From positions 397,094,541-397,158,540 of the forward strand of contig CM054057.1 of NCBI GenBank assembly GCA_028641055.1: a DNA stretch of 64,000 nt. Direction: 5' to 3'. Position numbers and translations under genes: made by a program. Source of the DNA: Alopecurus myosuroides (lineage: Eukaryota; Streptophyta; Magnoliopsida; Poales; Poaceae). Below, piece after piece: positions 10,927-22,284 of the stretch. Each line of letters opens with the position of its first letter. The stretch's first letter is position 1. Below the pieces are notes generated by a model that was not told the origin of the DNA, searched no databases, and saw only the letters and a list, made by a program, of their open reading frames with translations.

Positions 10927-13613
10927 CATTACACAAAAATGGCCTTTAAATTTAATACCACGAATTTAAACCCTAATTTGAATTATTAGGTAAGAGAACA
11001 CCTATAAGAACCATACCCAAATTTGTTCAATAATAAAATTATTTTGGAATTCAAAATGGTACCAAAATACCCTAAATTGGTTAAGCTTTACAAAACATAT
11101 TTTCATAAAATTTTCTCATTTGGTTAGGACCACTTTAGAATATTTTTGACGTTCCAATTTATAAAAAACAGAAAAGAAAAAAAGAACAAAAAAAGAGAAA
11201 ACCCACGCAGAGCATCCTTGCTGGGCCAGCCCACTCCCTCTCTCCTCTCTCTCGCACGCACGCTATGCAGGCTACTGGGCCAGCCCGACACCGCAGCCCC
11301 ACGCGCTCTCTCTCATTCTCTGTCTGGTAGGCAGGCCCCACCTGCCAGCACACCCTAACTTCCCCCTCTTTCTCTCCCGCGCTCAACCGTCAGCCCTTGA
11401 CGTCCGCGCCACTTCCCCGACTCCTCCCGAGCCCCAATGGCCATGACGCCGCACTAGATAAACCCCCTCACCCTCCCCACTTCTCCCCTGCTCCTCTCTC
11501 AAACCACGCCGCCAAGTCGCGCAATTTCACCAGCGGAGCCCCGCGCACCCGACGGACTCCGGTGAGGAATACGACATCGCTGGTGAGCCTACGCCTCCAT
11601 ATCCTCCTCCTCTATGTTCCCCTCGTACTTGCACATCTTGTGAACATCCCCTAACCTCATTCAGTGCACTGCAGCAACCGCGCCATCGAAGGCCGAGTGC
11701 AACCGCTGCCTGCACCAACTCCAGCGAGCTTCTCCGGCCCGAGCTGGAAACGAGCGGCGCCCACCCTTTGCCACCAACTCCGCATCGACGCGTTGCATGC
11801 CGTGGTGATGTCCCCTCCCTCTCTATCCCTCTAAATCGTCGAGAACGCGAATGCCGAGAGAGCGCCGCCGTGCGTGCCCCCGCTGGTGAGCCCTCCGGTG
11901 ATCCCCGAGCGTCCGTGGGTTAATCACATCCGTTGGATCGTAGATCCACGGCCGGCCCTCGTCGTTTGAACGATACGCTCCCGAGTCAGCGCGCGAAAAC
12001 CCTTGCCAATCCCCGCGCGCCATTTTGCTGCCACGCCAGCGTCCTTGTCAGCGCGTCCTGTCAGCAGCATTCAAATTTCAATTTTAAAACTAGATTCTTC
12101 TTCCAACTTGTAAAATCTATAGAAAAACATTTAGGAATCCAAAAAAATTGTGATTTTTTACATTAGAATTCTATGGAAATTCTCTACACATTTATAAAAA
12201 ATATTTTATAGGTTATGTAGAGAATTTTGGAACATTATTTAAATTAGTAGAAGAGCTCAAATCCACTAAATAAATTATAGTTTGAATTCTACATAGACAA
12301 AATTTGAAAGGTTGTAGTCTCTGGATTCCTTAGAACTTTTAGAACACCATGGAACCAAAGAAATTCAAAGTTGAGATGTGCAAACTATTTTTGAAATATA
12401 ATTCTAATTCTAGAAACTTGAAATATAATTCTATAGACAAAATTTGAAATATTGTCAAATCAGTAATTTGGCTATAATTCTAATTCTAAAAACTATTTTT
12501 TGAATAATTCCAATTGGGTTAGCTTGATATTTGTGTCCTCTGTCCAGACACATCATGACCAAATTTCTACAGAACATAAAATTTCTTTTAGGAATTTAAT
12601 TAGAGTGATCACCTAGTTTTGGGCCCCTGAAATTGAATAACTTAATATTTTAATGAAGTAAAATTTAATCAAAACCTTCCACCAACTAACTAAACCCCAT
12701 ATAATGTAAAATACACCCCTTTTCCCAAATTACCTTGTGTAAATAAAGTGGTGCATTCATGCATGCATACATGTCTATGTTTGATCATATTGAGTGGTAT
12801 GCTTATTTTTTTATATTATTTTGCCTAGACTTTGAAGAGGACCAGTGCAACCTCTATGACTGATGTGTGTGTGCTAGTTTCTTTGACCAAGGCAAGTGAT
12901 ACTTCATGTCCAACTTTTATATGCATTAGTGTTTTCTAGTAGTATGCATCATAGGTGATTTTATTTATTTTCAAGTATATGCTATGCTTAGAACACCTAG
13001 TAGTGTGTAGCCATCCTGAAACCCCTACTAGGTATTTGTTTAGCTGTACTTGGCTACTATCACAAATGCTGATGTTTCATTTTAGTTGTGGTATTTATGA
13101 AACTTTGAAAATTAACAACCTTAATGAAACACTTGGGTGGATTAAACCTTGCTTGGTGGCTGAATGAAATGTGGACTGCCAGCCAGGAACAAAGAGATTT
13201 GTAAGTCTTCACTGTTTTAGTTAGCTTCCAGTGCATCCTTGAGGTATTATGGGCTCTGCCAAGAGTGAGTAAGTTTTGGGGGTTCATCTGTTGTAAGATA
13301 TTGGGTGGTAGCAGAATTTTAGGAGTGTCGAGCCTTACTGGTATGGGTGAATCTCTCTTCCCAAAGATATTGTCTCATTCTTCTCTCGGGTAGGATTAGT
13401 CTTAAGGTGAAAGTACACAACCTCTATAGAGTTGAAAATTAAGATCTTAGTTGTGTCCCCGATTATGGGAAAATTGAGCTTCTAGTTAGGGAATGTACTG
13501 AAAAATCTACTCATCTTTTCAGAATGAATTAAAATATGGTAGAAACCTCTTTTAGGTGCACATGGTGTGTCTACCCCTCTATGCCCCCTTATCAAACTTC
13601 ATGGTGTGTGTAA
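10927..13613 (+). repeat. Body of LTR 'Y' (no gene)
   Basis: An AT-rich start (10927-11200) is followed by a GC-rich block (about 11200-12050) containing two donor-like GGTGAGC sites (about 11580 and 11885). A long AT-rich tail follows. The same plan, GC-rich leader with GGTGAGC sites then AT-rich tail, is seen in X and Z. ORFs in the GC-rich block look like composition artefacts. The last five bases (TGTAA) are the left TSD of Athila-2. Confidence 0.65.
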
Positions 13614-15115
13614 TGATGACCCACAAGTATAGGGGGTGTATCATAGTACTTTCGATAAATAAGAGTGTCGAACCCAACGAGGAGCAGAAGGTGTTGACAA
13701 GCAGTTTCGATGAAGGAATAACTGTAAATACTGGAACACAGATTTGTACGGGTTTTTGATATTGGAGGTAAATAAAGTGCGAGTAAATAAAATGAAGTAA
13801 TAATAATGGCAGCAAGTGGCCCAATCCTTTTTTCAGCAAATGACAGGCCGGTGAGTTTACTTATGATTAACAAACGTTCTTGAGGACACACGGGAGGTTT
13901 CTGTCAAGTGCTTTTGTTCCATTCAGCTAAATAATGTTCGGTGTTTTGATAAGTGTTGTGTGGGTGAACCTATGCTAATGTACCGTCCCATCCAAGACTA
14001 ATACATACTTGTGATTATAACCCATGCAAGCATCCGCAACTAAAAGAAAGTAATTAAGAAATAAATCTAACCACAGCTTTAAACTCCGGGATTCTACACT
14101 CCCTCGTGTAATGGTTTCCTAAAGGGGGTTTAGGTTTCTGTCACTCCGGCAACCCCAAAATTAGTAGCCAAATACACGATGCATTCCCCTAGGCCCATAA
14201 ATGGTAAAGTATTATGTAGTCAACATTCACATGACATCACTAGAAGAATAACACAACAACTTAAATATCAAACATTAAATATTATTCAACATTACTTCAC
14301 TACTAACAACTTGACTTCTCCCATGTCCTCAAGAACAACACGATCTAATCACAACACATCATATGGATCATGATCAGAGGTGATTTAATGGATGATAACA
14401 ATCTGCTTATAAAGTGCAAACACCGATAAATCTCACAAGCATCAACTACTAATAAGTAATCCACACCGGGAGATAGATCTAATGCAAAACAATGATAGAG
14501 GCCCCTCAATTGTTACAGCGGGATGAAGGTGGATGATGAGGGTGATGGTGCTGGTGGTTACAACGATGAGGATGACGATCTTGATGATGCCCGGAGCGAC
14601 GACGGTGACAATGGCGGTGATTTCCCCTCTCCGGAGAGGAATTTCCACGGTAGATTTCTCCCTGCCAGAGTGCTTTTCCTCTCTCGGGTGTTTTCCGCCC
14701 CGCAGCAGCGGCGGAATAATTCTTCGAGGATGGAATGAGGCTTAGGGTTCTCTCGGGGTCAGGGGGTCAAAGATGACTCCCGGAGGTGGGCCAGGGTGGT
14801 CACACCCCTAGGTGGCGCGGCTAGGAGGGGGCGCGCCACCCCTAGGTGTGGGCCCCTGGTGGCCCCCCTCTGGCTCCCCTTCTGGCTGTATTCCTCCTAT
14901 GGAATTTTAGGAATCCCCGGATGTCCCCCTTCTTCTTCTGATCTTCTGAAATATGGTATCTCGACGGTGCTTTTTCCATCAGATTTCTGGTCCCGGTGTT
15001 TATACTCCAAAAATTATAAAACATGCAAAATAAGATAAAATAACAGAAGGGATGCATCATAGCATGAAATATATCGATGAATAACAGAAAATTATGATGC
15101 AAAATGGACGTATCA
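13614..15115 (-). repeat. Athila-2 3' LTR
   Basis: 1502 bp, starting TGATGACCCACAAGTATAGG and ending ACGTATCA on the + strand. The end abuts the polypurine tract, which fixes it as a 3' LTR. Contains a near-palindromic GC-rich hairpin at 14801-14850. Confidence 0.85.
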
Positions 15116-15131
15116 ACTCCCCCAAGCTTAG
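15116..15131 (-). other. Athila-2 terminal polypurine tract
   Basis: Minus strand CTAAGCTTGGGGGAGT directly before the 3' LTR. It differs from Athila-1 in its last bases (GGGGGAGT versus GGGGATG). Confidence 0.75.
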
Positions 15132-16793
15132 ACCTCACTTGTCCCCAAGCGAAACTGAACCCAGAAAACATGACCACAGGTTTATGGAGTGAAGAGTCGA
15201 TAAATAAAATACGGACAAGAAGCATCACATTTACTTATGCACCAATCATTACAGACAGCAACTTCCTCTCATATAACTTAATCTTGAAACAAGTAAAGGG
15301 AGTCACAAATAAATATACAAAAGAGAGAATCAAATTGGTAATGGCAAACTTCGTTCTTGGTCAGAGAACATTTAATGAAATTATACTTATCTTAGGTGAA
15401 GTCTTTATAACAAGGTTTATAGTGTAGGGCTTAACATGTTTAAGTATAACAACTCTTTTACAGTGATTCATAGCTTTCAAAGTAATATTCATTCAGATAA
15501 TAAAGCATGTGCTAAACAAAGAAGGACGGAAAACATGATTGAATAAATCAACATATAGATGATGAGAACACAACAACTCAAATGCTTGCTGGAGATAGAG
15601 ACAATGGGTTTACTGACTCAACATAAAAGTAAAAGATAGGCCCTTCGCAGAGGGAAGCATTGACCACTCATATGCCAGAGCTTTTATTTTAATAAACAGA
15701 GGTATAAAATGCATTACACTCCTCCCATCCATCTTACACAAACCATGGCTAACCGAATCCCCGGGTGCCTGCCAACAATCACAAACCGTGGAGGAGTGTC
15801 TAAATTTTGAGAGGTTTATATTTATGTCAACGAATGGCAAACAGAAAATACAGTACATCACAAGCCAACTAGACTCACAAGAGCGCCTCCCATAGAAGGA
15901 CACAACTGGTATAGAAGGTCATCCCTCTTTCTCTTTTGTTTACACAATTATGCTTTGACTGATAAATCAGGGGAAAAAAGAGTGAAGAGAATTTGTATTA
16001 TTATTTGGGGCTAGGAACCCCGCTGCTAGCTCTTCTAGCATTTGGATAAGCAGATGAAGCTACTAGTCCAGGTGTGTGAGTCCAATCAACAAGTGAGATA
16101 AAGATTCTCTATTCGCGTCCTCATGAGCTAAAATAGGAACACAAAACATGAGTAATTTGAAAGTTTTAAAGGTAGCACATGAGAAATTTACTTGGAGTGG
16201 CGGTGAAATACCACATGTAGGTAGGTATGGTGGACACGAATGACAAGGTTTTGGGTTCAAGGTTTGGACACATGAGAAGCAGTCCCTCTCAGTACAAGGT
16301 TTTTGGCTAGCAAGGTTGGGTAGCAAGCATAAGAGTTGAAGGAAAACAAACAAATATACATATGATGAAACCAATCATGCAATCTTCATTGAAAGCACAA
16401 GCGATCTTAACTTGTGAATACTAATTTTATGAGCCAATAGGAAAATTCCTCTTTCTTAAACTAGCAACTCAAATTATTATTTCTGCTGACCCAAGCTAAG
16501 TTCGCCAAAACCAACTAGATTAACATGATGATCTCTATAGTGATACCAAATACTAATAGCAAGCTCAATCATATGACATAAATTGAAAACGGAAATAATG
16601 TGCATAGAAAGTAAATGATGAACCTTCTCATTAATATTTCAAACCAGCAACTCACACCAACGGATACGACAATAACAACCTAGGGAGAGACACTTCCATA
16701 CTGCAAACCATCCTATATGATAACTTCTCTACCCATGATATGATTCTACTGAAAAAAAGTAAAAGATGAAAGATAGTGATGTGATACCGTGGC
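15132..16793 (-). other. Athila-2 non-coding region between ORF3 and 3' LTR
   Basis: About 1.66 kb without a supportable ORF; small open stretches on both strands are not conserved with the homologous part of Athila-1 (about 4800-5500). The stretch with ACACAAACCATGGCTAACCG near 15735 is the best conserved part between the two elements. Confidence 0.6.
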
Positions 16794-16810
16794 ACTCCCC
16801 CCAAGCTTGG
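16794..16810 (-). other. Internal copy of the Athila-2 polypurine tract
   Basis: Minus strand CCAAGCTTGGGGGGAGT, matching the terminal tract at 15116-15131 apart from one extra G and one end base. It lies 34 nt past the ORF3 stop codon and 1.68 kb before the 3' LTR. Confidence 0.6.
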
Positions 16811-16844
16811 AACAAGCCGAGGGGATGCCAAACCCAATGACGAA

Positions 16845-17342
16845 TCAATTCTTTGTTGGTGGTGGATCCTTCTCATCCTCGGTCTTCCAAGGTAAAGGCT
16901 CTCCATCCACAAATGACGTCCTGGTCTCCATCATCCTGAAACTAGCAACAACGCTTATACGTTTAAACATGTTCTCATACTCACAGTTCTGGTTCTGCAC
17001 GTCACAGAGTTGTGCTTGCAGATCATTTGTGGTCTTGGTGAGTGAGAGAATCTCCTCCCAAAGCTTCAAATTATCCCTCTTGTATTCATCGATTTGTTCT
17101 GTCTTTATCCTATCGATGATCTCAACTTCACGCTCTACCATCTTCTTGTACCTGAACACTTCTTGCTCGAGTTCTTCCATCCTAGCTTCCAGACTGCATT
17201 CTCCTCTAGGGCCCCGAACATCTTCAATCTGCACCTTCCCATCCTTGAGCAACAATTCCTTGGGATGCATCTTTAACTCGTTCAAGTACGGGTTGACGAC
17301 GTTCTCAAAGAAACTGTCTTTGGGAGATCCAGGAGAAGCCAT
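16845..17342 (-). CDS. Athila-2 ORF3: coiled-coil protein of unknown function between pol and 3' LTR
   Basis: 165 residues from the ATG at 17342 (MASPGSPKDSFFENVV) to the stop at 16845, uninterrupted, which is notable in such a decayed element. The frame is open further upstream, but this ATG lies 95 nt after a TATATAA box. Residues ~55-125 are strongly helical and charged (EARMEELEQEVFRYKKMVERE; TTNDLQAQLCDVQNQNCEYENM), consistent with a coiled coil. No signal peptide or membrane span is visible, so although it holds the position of the env-like gene of some Athila elements, nothing shows envelope function. Expression as a separate mRNA is inferred from the TATA box. The product could bind Gag or RNA; unknown. 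Confidence 0.65.
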   Translation of the reverse strand: MASPGSPKDSFFENVVNPYLNELKMHPKELLLKDGKVQIEDVRGPRGECSLEARMEELEQEVFRYKKMVEREVEIIDRIKTEQIDEYKRDNLKLWEEILSLTKTTNDLQAQLCDVQNQNCEYENMFKRISVVASFRMMETRTSFVDGEPLPWKTEDEKDPPPTKN

Positions 17343-17436
17343 TGTTGCTCTAGATCTGAAGATGTAACCTGGCAGAAAAAGCTCGAAACAGAAACACGAC
17401 GAGAAAACGATATACGGACCTCGGGGGTCCGGGGGA

Positions 17437-17443
17437 TTATATA
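17437..17443 (-). promoter_or_regulatory. TATA box upstream of Athila-2 ORF3
   Basis: Minus strand GCTATATAATCCCC, 95 nt before the ORF3 ATG and about 70 nt after the GC-rich hairpin at 17511-17562. Spacing suits a plant core promoter. Confidence 0.5.
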
Positions 17444-17510
17444 GCAAAAAGTTTCATAAAGAAAGGAAAGTACAGGTCGAAAACGAGTCGGAGAGGGGCT
17501 CCGGGGCGCC

Positions 17511-17562
17511 CACACCATGGGCTAGCGCGGCCAGAGGTGGGCCCGCGCCAACCTATGGTGTG
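17511..17562. repeat. GC-rich imperfect palindrome upstream of ORF3
   Basis: CACACCATGGG ... GCGCGGCC ... GCGCC ... CCTATGGTGTG folds back on itself over about 52 bp. The same structure with the same CACACC/GGTGTG ends lies in the Athila-1 LTRs (4054-4102, 10611-10652) and the Athila-2 LTR (14801-14850). Confidence 0.6.
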
Positions 17563-17680
17563 GAGCCTCCGGGTTCCGTCTCCCTCTCGTTTCCGGCTCA
17601 TAATGTTTCATATTTTCTAAAAACAGTAAACATATAAGTCGTACAATGTTTTGCGAACATTTTCTTACCAAAACTGTTAC

Positions 17681-18557
17681 CTATTCGAAAACTGACTCTG
17701 AAGTTTCTGAAATATGCTTCCTAATAAACTCCTCCGGGATCATGGCTTGAATACAATCAACAATTTCATTATAAGGATATCCAGAAATATAATGCTTGAG
17801 TCTTTGACCATTCACCACTTGTGAAGAGTTTTCTTCAAGGAAAACAATTTTAATTGCCCCCGAACGATATACCTCTTCGATAACAAAAGGTCCTTCCCAA
17901 CTCGAGAGTAATTTTCCTGCAAAAAATCTAAGACGACACCTATACAATAACACTTTCTCACCAACATGAAATTCTCTTTTAATAATTCTCTTATCATGCC
18001 ACCTTTTAACTTTCTCTTTAAAGAGCTTAGCATTTTCATATGCTTCACTCCTCCATTCATCTAAAGAACTTAAGTCAAGCAACCTTTTCTCACCAGCAAG
18101 TTTAAAATCTCTATTTAGGTCTTTCACTGCCCAATAAGCTTTGTGTTCTAATTCTAGGGGCAAGTGACAAGCTTTTCCATAATCCATTTTATAAGGAGAC
18201 ATGCCCATGGGATTTTATTAAGAAATTTTATAAGCCCACAGAGCATCATTTAATTTCTTAGCCCAATTTTTTCTAGATTTGTTAACAGTCTTTTGCAAGA
18301 TAGATTTGATTTCTCTATTTTATAACTCTACTTGCCCACTAGTTTGAGGGTGATAGAGTGAAGCAATTATATGATTAACATCATATTTAGCAAGAGTTTT
18401 TCTAAAACAACCATGAATAAAATGAGAACCCTCATCAGTCATGAGATATCTAGGTACACGAAACCTAGGGAAAATAATGTCTTTAAGCATTTTTAATGAG
18501 GTATAATCATCAACACTTTTAGTAGGTATAGCTTCTACCCATTTAGTAACATAATCA
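17681..18557 (-). pseudogene. Athila-2 integrase, C-terminal part
   Basis: Minus strand continuation of the integrase at 60444-61020, interrupted by X. From 18557: YVTKWVEAIPT; the second catalytic Asp region as MTDEGSHF (family form SDxGxHF); and the Glu region HPQTSGQVEL followed by a stop. After further stops, 18208-17681 is open and carries [19 protein letters not shown], typical of Athila integrases, then a C-terminal domain ([11 protein letters not shown]). It would have inserted the DNA copy into the genome. Two or more stops plus the X insertion make it dead. Confidence 0.85.
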
Positions 18558-20849
18558 TGTAACATCCCTGATTTTTGAGAAAGTTGAAAATCAAAAAAAA
18601 ATTGAAACTTTTGTTTTCTTGTTAAAGCAAACCACCAAACCAAATATAAATCCACCCACAAACCAATAATATTTGTTTTCCAAAGTTTTTGGAAATTAAA
18701 TGTACTAAATTGCCCCAACTCTATAAGCCCTAGACCTCTTTCAAAACATTTCCATATTCAAAGATATTGTTTCCTTTTAACAGAACCTCATCCCATAGAA
18801 GGATTTCATGTCTATAATTACCGTAAGAATGTTTTCACTAAATCCCAAACATGTTTTCATCTTCAATTAAATATTTTATTGAACCAAAAGATTATTTTTC
18901 TAAATTCAAAATAATTTGGCAACTTATTCTTATAAAAAATGACACTCAATGGTTTTAATTGGGCACAAATCAATTATTAGATTTTATAAGATCAAACCTT
19001 GACTTATGAAATGTTTTTGAAATTATAAGAAAATCTATTCTCAAATTAAAAGATATTCCCTATTTAAATGCCTATACTTGCTATTAATATGACATACACA
19101 TTTTCAAATTTAAAAATTCAAAAGTCTTGAAACATCACACAAATTTTCTTATGTGAAATTTTATATTTTTACAAAACATTAGAAATTGCTTTGAAGATAT
19201 TTGGAGTATTAACTCAAAAGATATGGTTTTGTTAAATAAAACAAGAAAAGAAAAGAAAAAAAGCAGCATAGCAGCCCAACCATCTGGCCCGAACCCATTC
19301 CTTCCCCTCTCCTTCCGATCTTCCGCCCAGCGCGCGCAGAACGACCCTACAACCAGCCCAGCAGCCACCCCGACCCTCTCTCTTCTCCCTGCCTCTAACG
19401 GGTGGCACCTGCGATGATGTCAGCTATGACGTGCCCACGTCTTCAACCAGAGGCAACTACCACGGCCATTTCGGCCACGAAATTTTTCCCACGGATTTCT
19501 CGAGCTTAAGGTCGTCGTGACCTCCCCCGATTCTTTCCCTTCACACCCTAGCATCTCCTCTCTAATTCCCCTCTGGTAACTCCCTGAATCGACCTCTGAG
19601 GCCACGGTTATTGCTCGTCGGAGTTCTCTCCCACCGTCGCCGTCCCCCGCTCGATTCTGCCAAGGTGAGCGAGTTACGTATCCATAGAACCCCTCCATTC
19701 GACTCCTTGAGCCCTTGCGCACCCCCTCTCACAGAATGGACGATCTTTTTCCAGGCAGGGCCTCGTGTCGTCCGTTACCGTAGATCGTCGGAACCCGAGC
19801 ACCTCCAGCCGAGCTGCGCCATTGAGTCCGGAAGCGAGGGATGCCGTCGTCCGCGCCATCCGCCGCGTCGTATCGTTCCACGCCCCGTGGTCATCTTTGT
19901 TGAGCGCGAGGACCGTCGTAGCTTCACCACGGTCAACTTCCGAGCGCCAAGCGCCGCCTCTCGGCCATTTCAGGCCGCTACGCCGGCGAGGTGAGCTCCT
20001 GTCAACTCCATCTGTTTGATCCTTTTTGTATGGCCCAGATTAGATCCACTAGATCGAAGGGGTAAGCAACCACTGGATCTAGATCCAACATCCAGGATTT
20101 AATGAAACCGCCCAGTCAGCACTGCCCCGTTAGCATGCCACGTATACACCCAGTCAGCCAGTCTGACCAATCACAGGAAGCCACGTAGCCTAACCTTATC
20201 CACTTGTTTCTGGTTCTTATTCCGAATAGAAAATCAGAAGGCAGTTTTGCAGAATAGCCCCTGAAACTTCAAATCATCATAACTGTCAAACCATAAGGCC
20301 AAATTTTATAAACTTGGACTTTTTGAAATCAGCACAACATGTAGAAACTTTTGGCACTGTCCAAATTCAAAGTTGACAAATATAAATTTGTTCAAATATA
20401 AATATGCTTGTTTGATGATTTTTGGCATAATTCAAATTCTACAAATCCAAAAATTGCAAATAAAATATTTTTGAAATCCTTAGGATGTGTACTTCAATAC
20501 CCTTTTTCTCAAAATATTAATTCAGCCAATTAAAATGGAATTTAGAATTTAAATAGTCATTTGAGTATTTTGCACCTAATTTTAATTCTATAAATAATTT
20601 CAATTAGTTTTCTTCGGAAAATTGTTCCATTTAGTGACCTTAGACCAGATAAACTATTATACAAACTATTTGTGACAAGGGAACCCATTACATGTAATAT
20701 TTTCCATATAATCCACCCATACTAGTCAGCCATTATAAATTAAGTGTTACTTGATGAAAACCCCCTTTAGGAAAATTGTGGTATGATCATTTTGATCAAA
20801 ACCAACACTCATGTCATGTAGAACTTATGTATATTAACTTTTGGAATAG
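18558..20849 (+). repeat. Element X 5' LTR, left part
   Basis: Starts TGTAACATCCCTG; collinear with 52001-52455 and 56771-58615. The GC-rich leader (about 19270-20030) holds donor-like sites CCAAG|GTGAGC at 19665 and GCGAG|GTGAGC at 19991, both kept in the other LTR. No gene: ORFs here follow composition. Confidence 0.85.
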
Positions 20850-21743
20850 TGTCGTGGTGTGGAGAAGACAGAAGCCATAGGATGGCTAATGCTTGGGGCG
20901 GATGGACGTTGTAGGTATTCGGGGAGGGATCGCACGTCGAGTAGTCGCGCTCAGAAACACGGCAAACACCACAATCTACCCAGGTTCGGGGACCTCGTGT
21001 GGAGGTAACACCCCTACTCCTGCCTATCTCTCTGTATATAGCTCGACCGAGTACAGAATTTAAAATCACTCAGGGTGTCTCTCTCTACCGAGTAGCCTGC
21101 TCCTAGCTCTCTCTACTGCTTTCTCTCTGTGTGCTGCTATCTCTCGCAATAAATGCGCTCCAATCCAACGTCCCTCGCGCAGGAGGGGGATGGCCACCTT
21201 ATATACTAGTGGGCAGCGAGTATTCTACACATAAAAGTACACGATATGAAAACACCACTGTGGAAACGGCGCACGCCTCCGTGTTCCCGCTGACGCCGTG
21301 CCGAAAGTCGCCGCGCCGTCGGTTGACAGGTCTTGTCCACCCTGTCAGCCCCTTATGGTAGGTCACTGACATGTCCTGTCCCCCCTGTCAGTGACAGGAC
21401 TTGACAGATACCTACCCGTACTGTTCCCACGTCTCAGCGCGGATAATCATGCTCCTAGTAAGTTGAACCACACGCCGGTGCGACCCTTGGATACGCGAGA
21501 TCTTCTCCAATGGCTCCATTGACTTTGTACCCGAGTAGGATAACTTCTCACTTACTTGGATCAACCGAGCTCTACCCGGTTGATCCAGAATGACGCCTGC
21601 CATCTTCTCTTGGCCTTCAAAACTTCTCTCCGAATAGAGCCTACCGGATAACGGATACCCGGGTAGCCGCCTACTAGGCAAAACCGTAAATTGAGCACTG
21701 TTTACCACCAGACTTACCCCTACTCGGGGGTAGCCGCCCGAAA
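20850..21743 (-). repeat. Tat element 3' LTR
   Basis: 894 bp, TGTCGTGG ... on the + strand. The inner end is mutated (GCCCGAAA where the other LTR has CCTCGACA), so the element-sense TG start is now TT. TTATATA at 21199-21205 is the TATA box copy of the 5' LTR. Confidence 0.88.
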
Positions 21744-21762
21744 TTAGTCCCCAAAGCTGGTA
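21744..21762 (-). other. Tat element polypurine tract
   Basis: Minus strand CCAGCTTTGGGGACTAAT adjoining the 3' LTR. A 15-bp direct repeat (GCCCGAAATTAGTCC at 21736-21750 and 21787-21801) covers this junction. Confidence 0.6.
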
Positions 21763-22284
21763 GAGTCCGGCGAGCTTGGTCGTTGGGCCCGAAATTAGTC
21801 CTACTCAGGTGTGGCCGAGTTGCTCCTCAACTCGGATACGCATAATCTTTATTCGGACTTTTCTTATCATGGCCTTTGGAGTTTTCATCTCTGCCCCGAG
21901 TAGACCACGCAATGCTGAGTTCCACCGAGAACCCAACACTTCGTGAAATTTTCAACACTTTGCGGCCCGATCCAGAGCAGCTCTATCTTCTCGTATCCAG
22001 GGCGGGCACATGTCACACATCCGTACACCTGATGCCTCGGTTCATGCGTGACCGCACTGCACGCGCTCATCGCTGCACCTAGGGCCCATAGGCCGTTGTG
22101 TCACTTCACGCACGTACTTGATATCCCACGACACGCATCGTGGGATTAACTGCGCCTGTTACACGGGTTTTATACGCTGTGTGCGTTTCTAACGGGCGCG
22201 TTAACTCCCGCGCTGCACGATCTCGCCCACGATCAATCCTAAGTAGTAACTACAACCGAGGTGAGTTAAATACCCCTGCGCCGC
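21763..22284 (+). promoter_or_regulatory. Putative promoter region of the Tat antisense gene
   Basis: 520 bp with no ORF worth keeping. It lies immediately upstream, on the + strand, of the antisense gene once the copia is removed. TTAAATA at 22266-22272 is a weak TATA candidate, which would sit about 220 nt before the ATG at 34392 in the uninterrupted element. The last five bases, GCCGC, are the left TSD of the copia. Confidence 0.4.

Larger units (their letters stand above)
2779..13613 (+). mobile_element. LTR 'Y' of a long-LTR gypsy element, interrupted by Athila-1 and cut by Athila-2
   Basis: Starts TGTAATATCCCAAGATTTTC at 2779, the same kind of terminus as element X (TGTAACATCCCTGATTTTTG at 18558). 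Own sequence is 2779-2837 plus 10927-13613, about 2.75 kb once Athila-1 is removed. The piece 12730-13600 lines up along its length with the X LTR at about 48000-48930; a shared marker is AGTAGTATGCATCATAGG. Y and X are therefore sister copies. Athila-2 inserts at 13614, near where the 34-bp tandem repeat of X begins, so the rest of Y lies beyond the window. + orientation is inferred from the TG terminus and collinearity with X. Confidence 0.7.

Noticed and set aside
11159..12023. Several overlapping ORFs in the GC-rich block of LTR Y
   Set aside because: Same reason: high GC lowers stop frequency, and the frames do not correspond to those in X.
19611..19994. 127-codon ORF in the GC-rich leader of the X 5' LTR, with a 129-codon counterpart at 57368-57757
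   Set aside because: Kept in both copies only because they are LTRs of one element. Arg/Pro/Ser-rich composition and multiple alternative frames of similar length point to GC-driven open frames.
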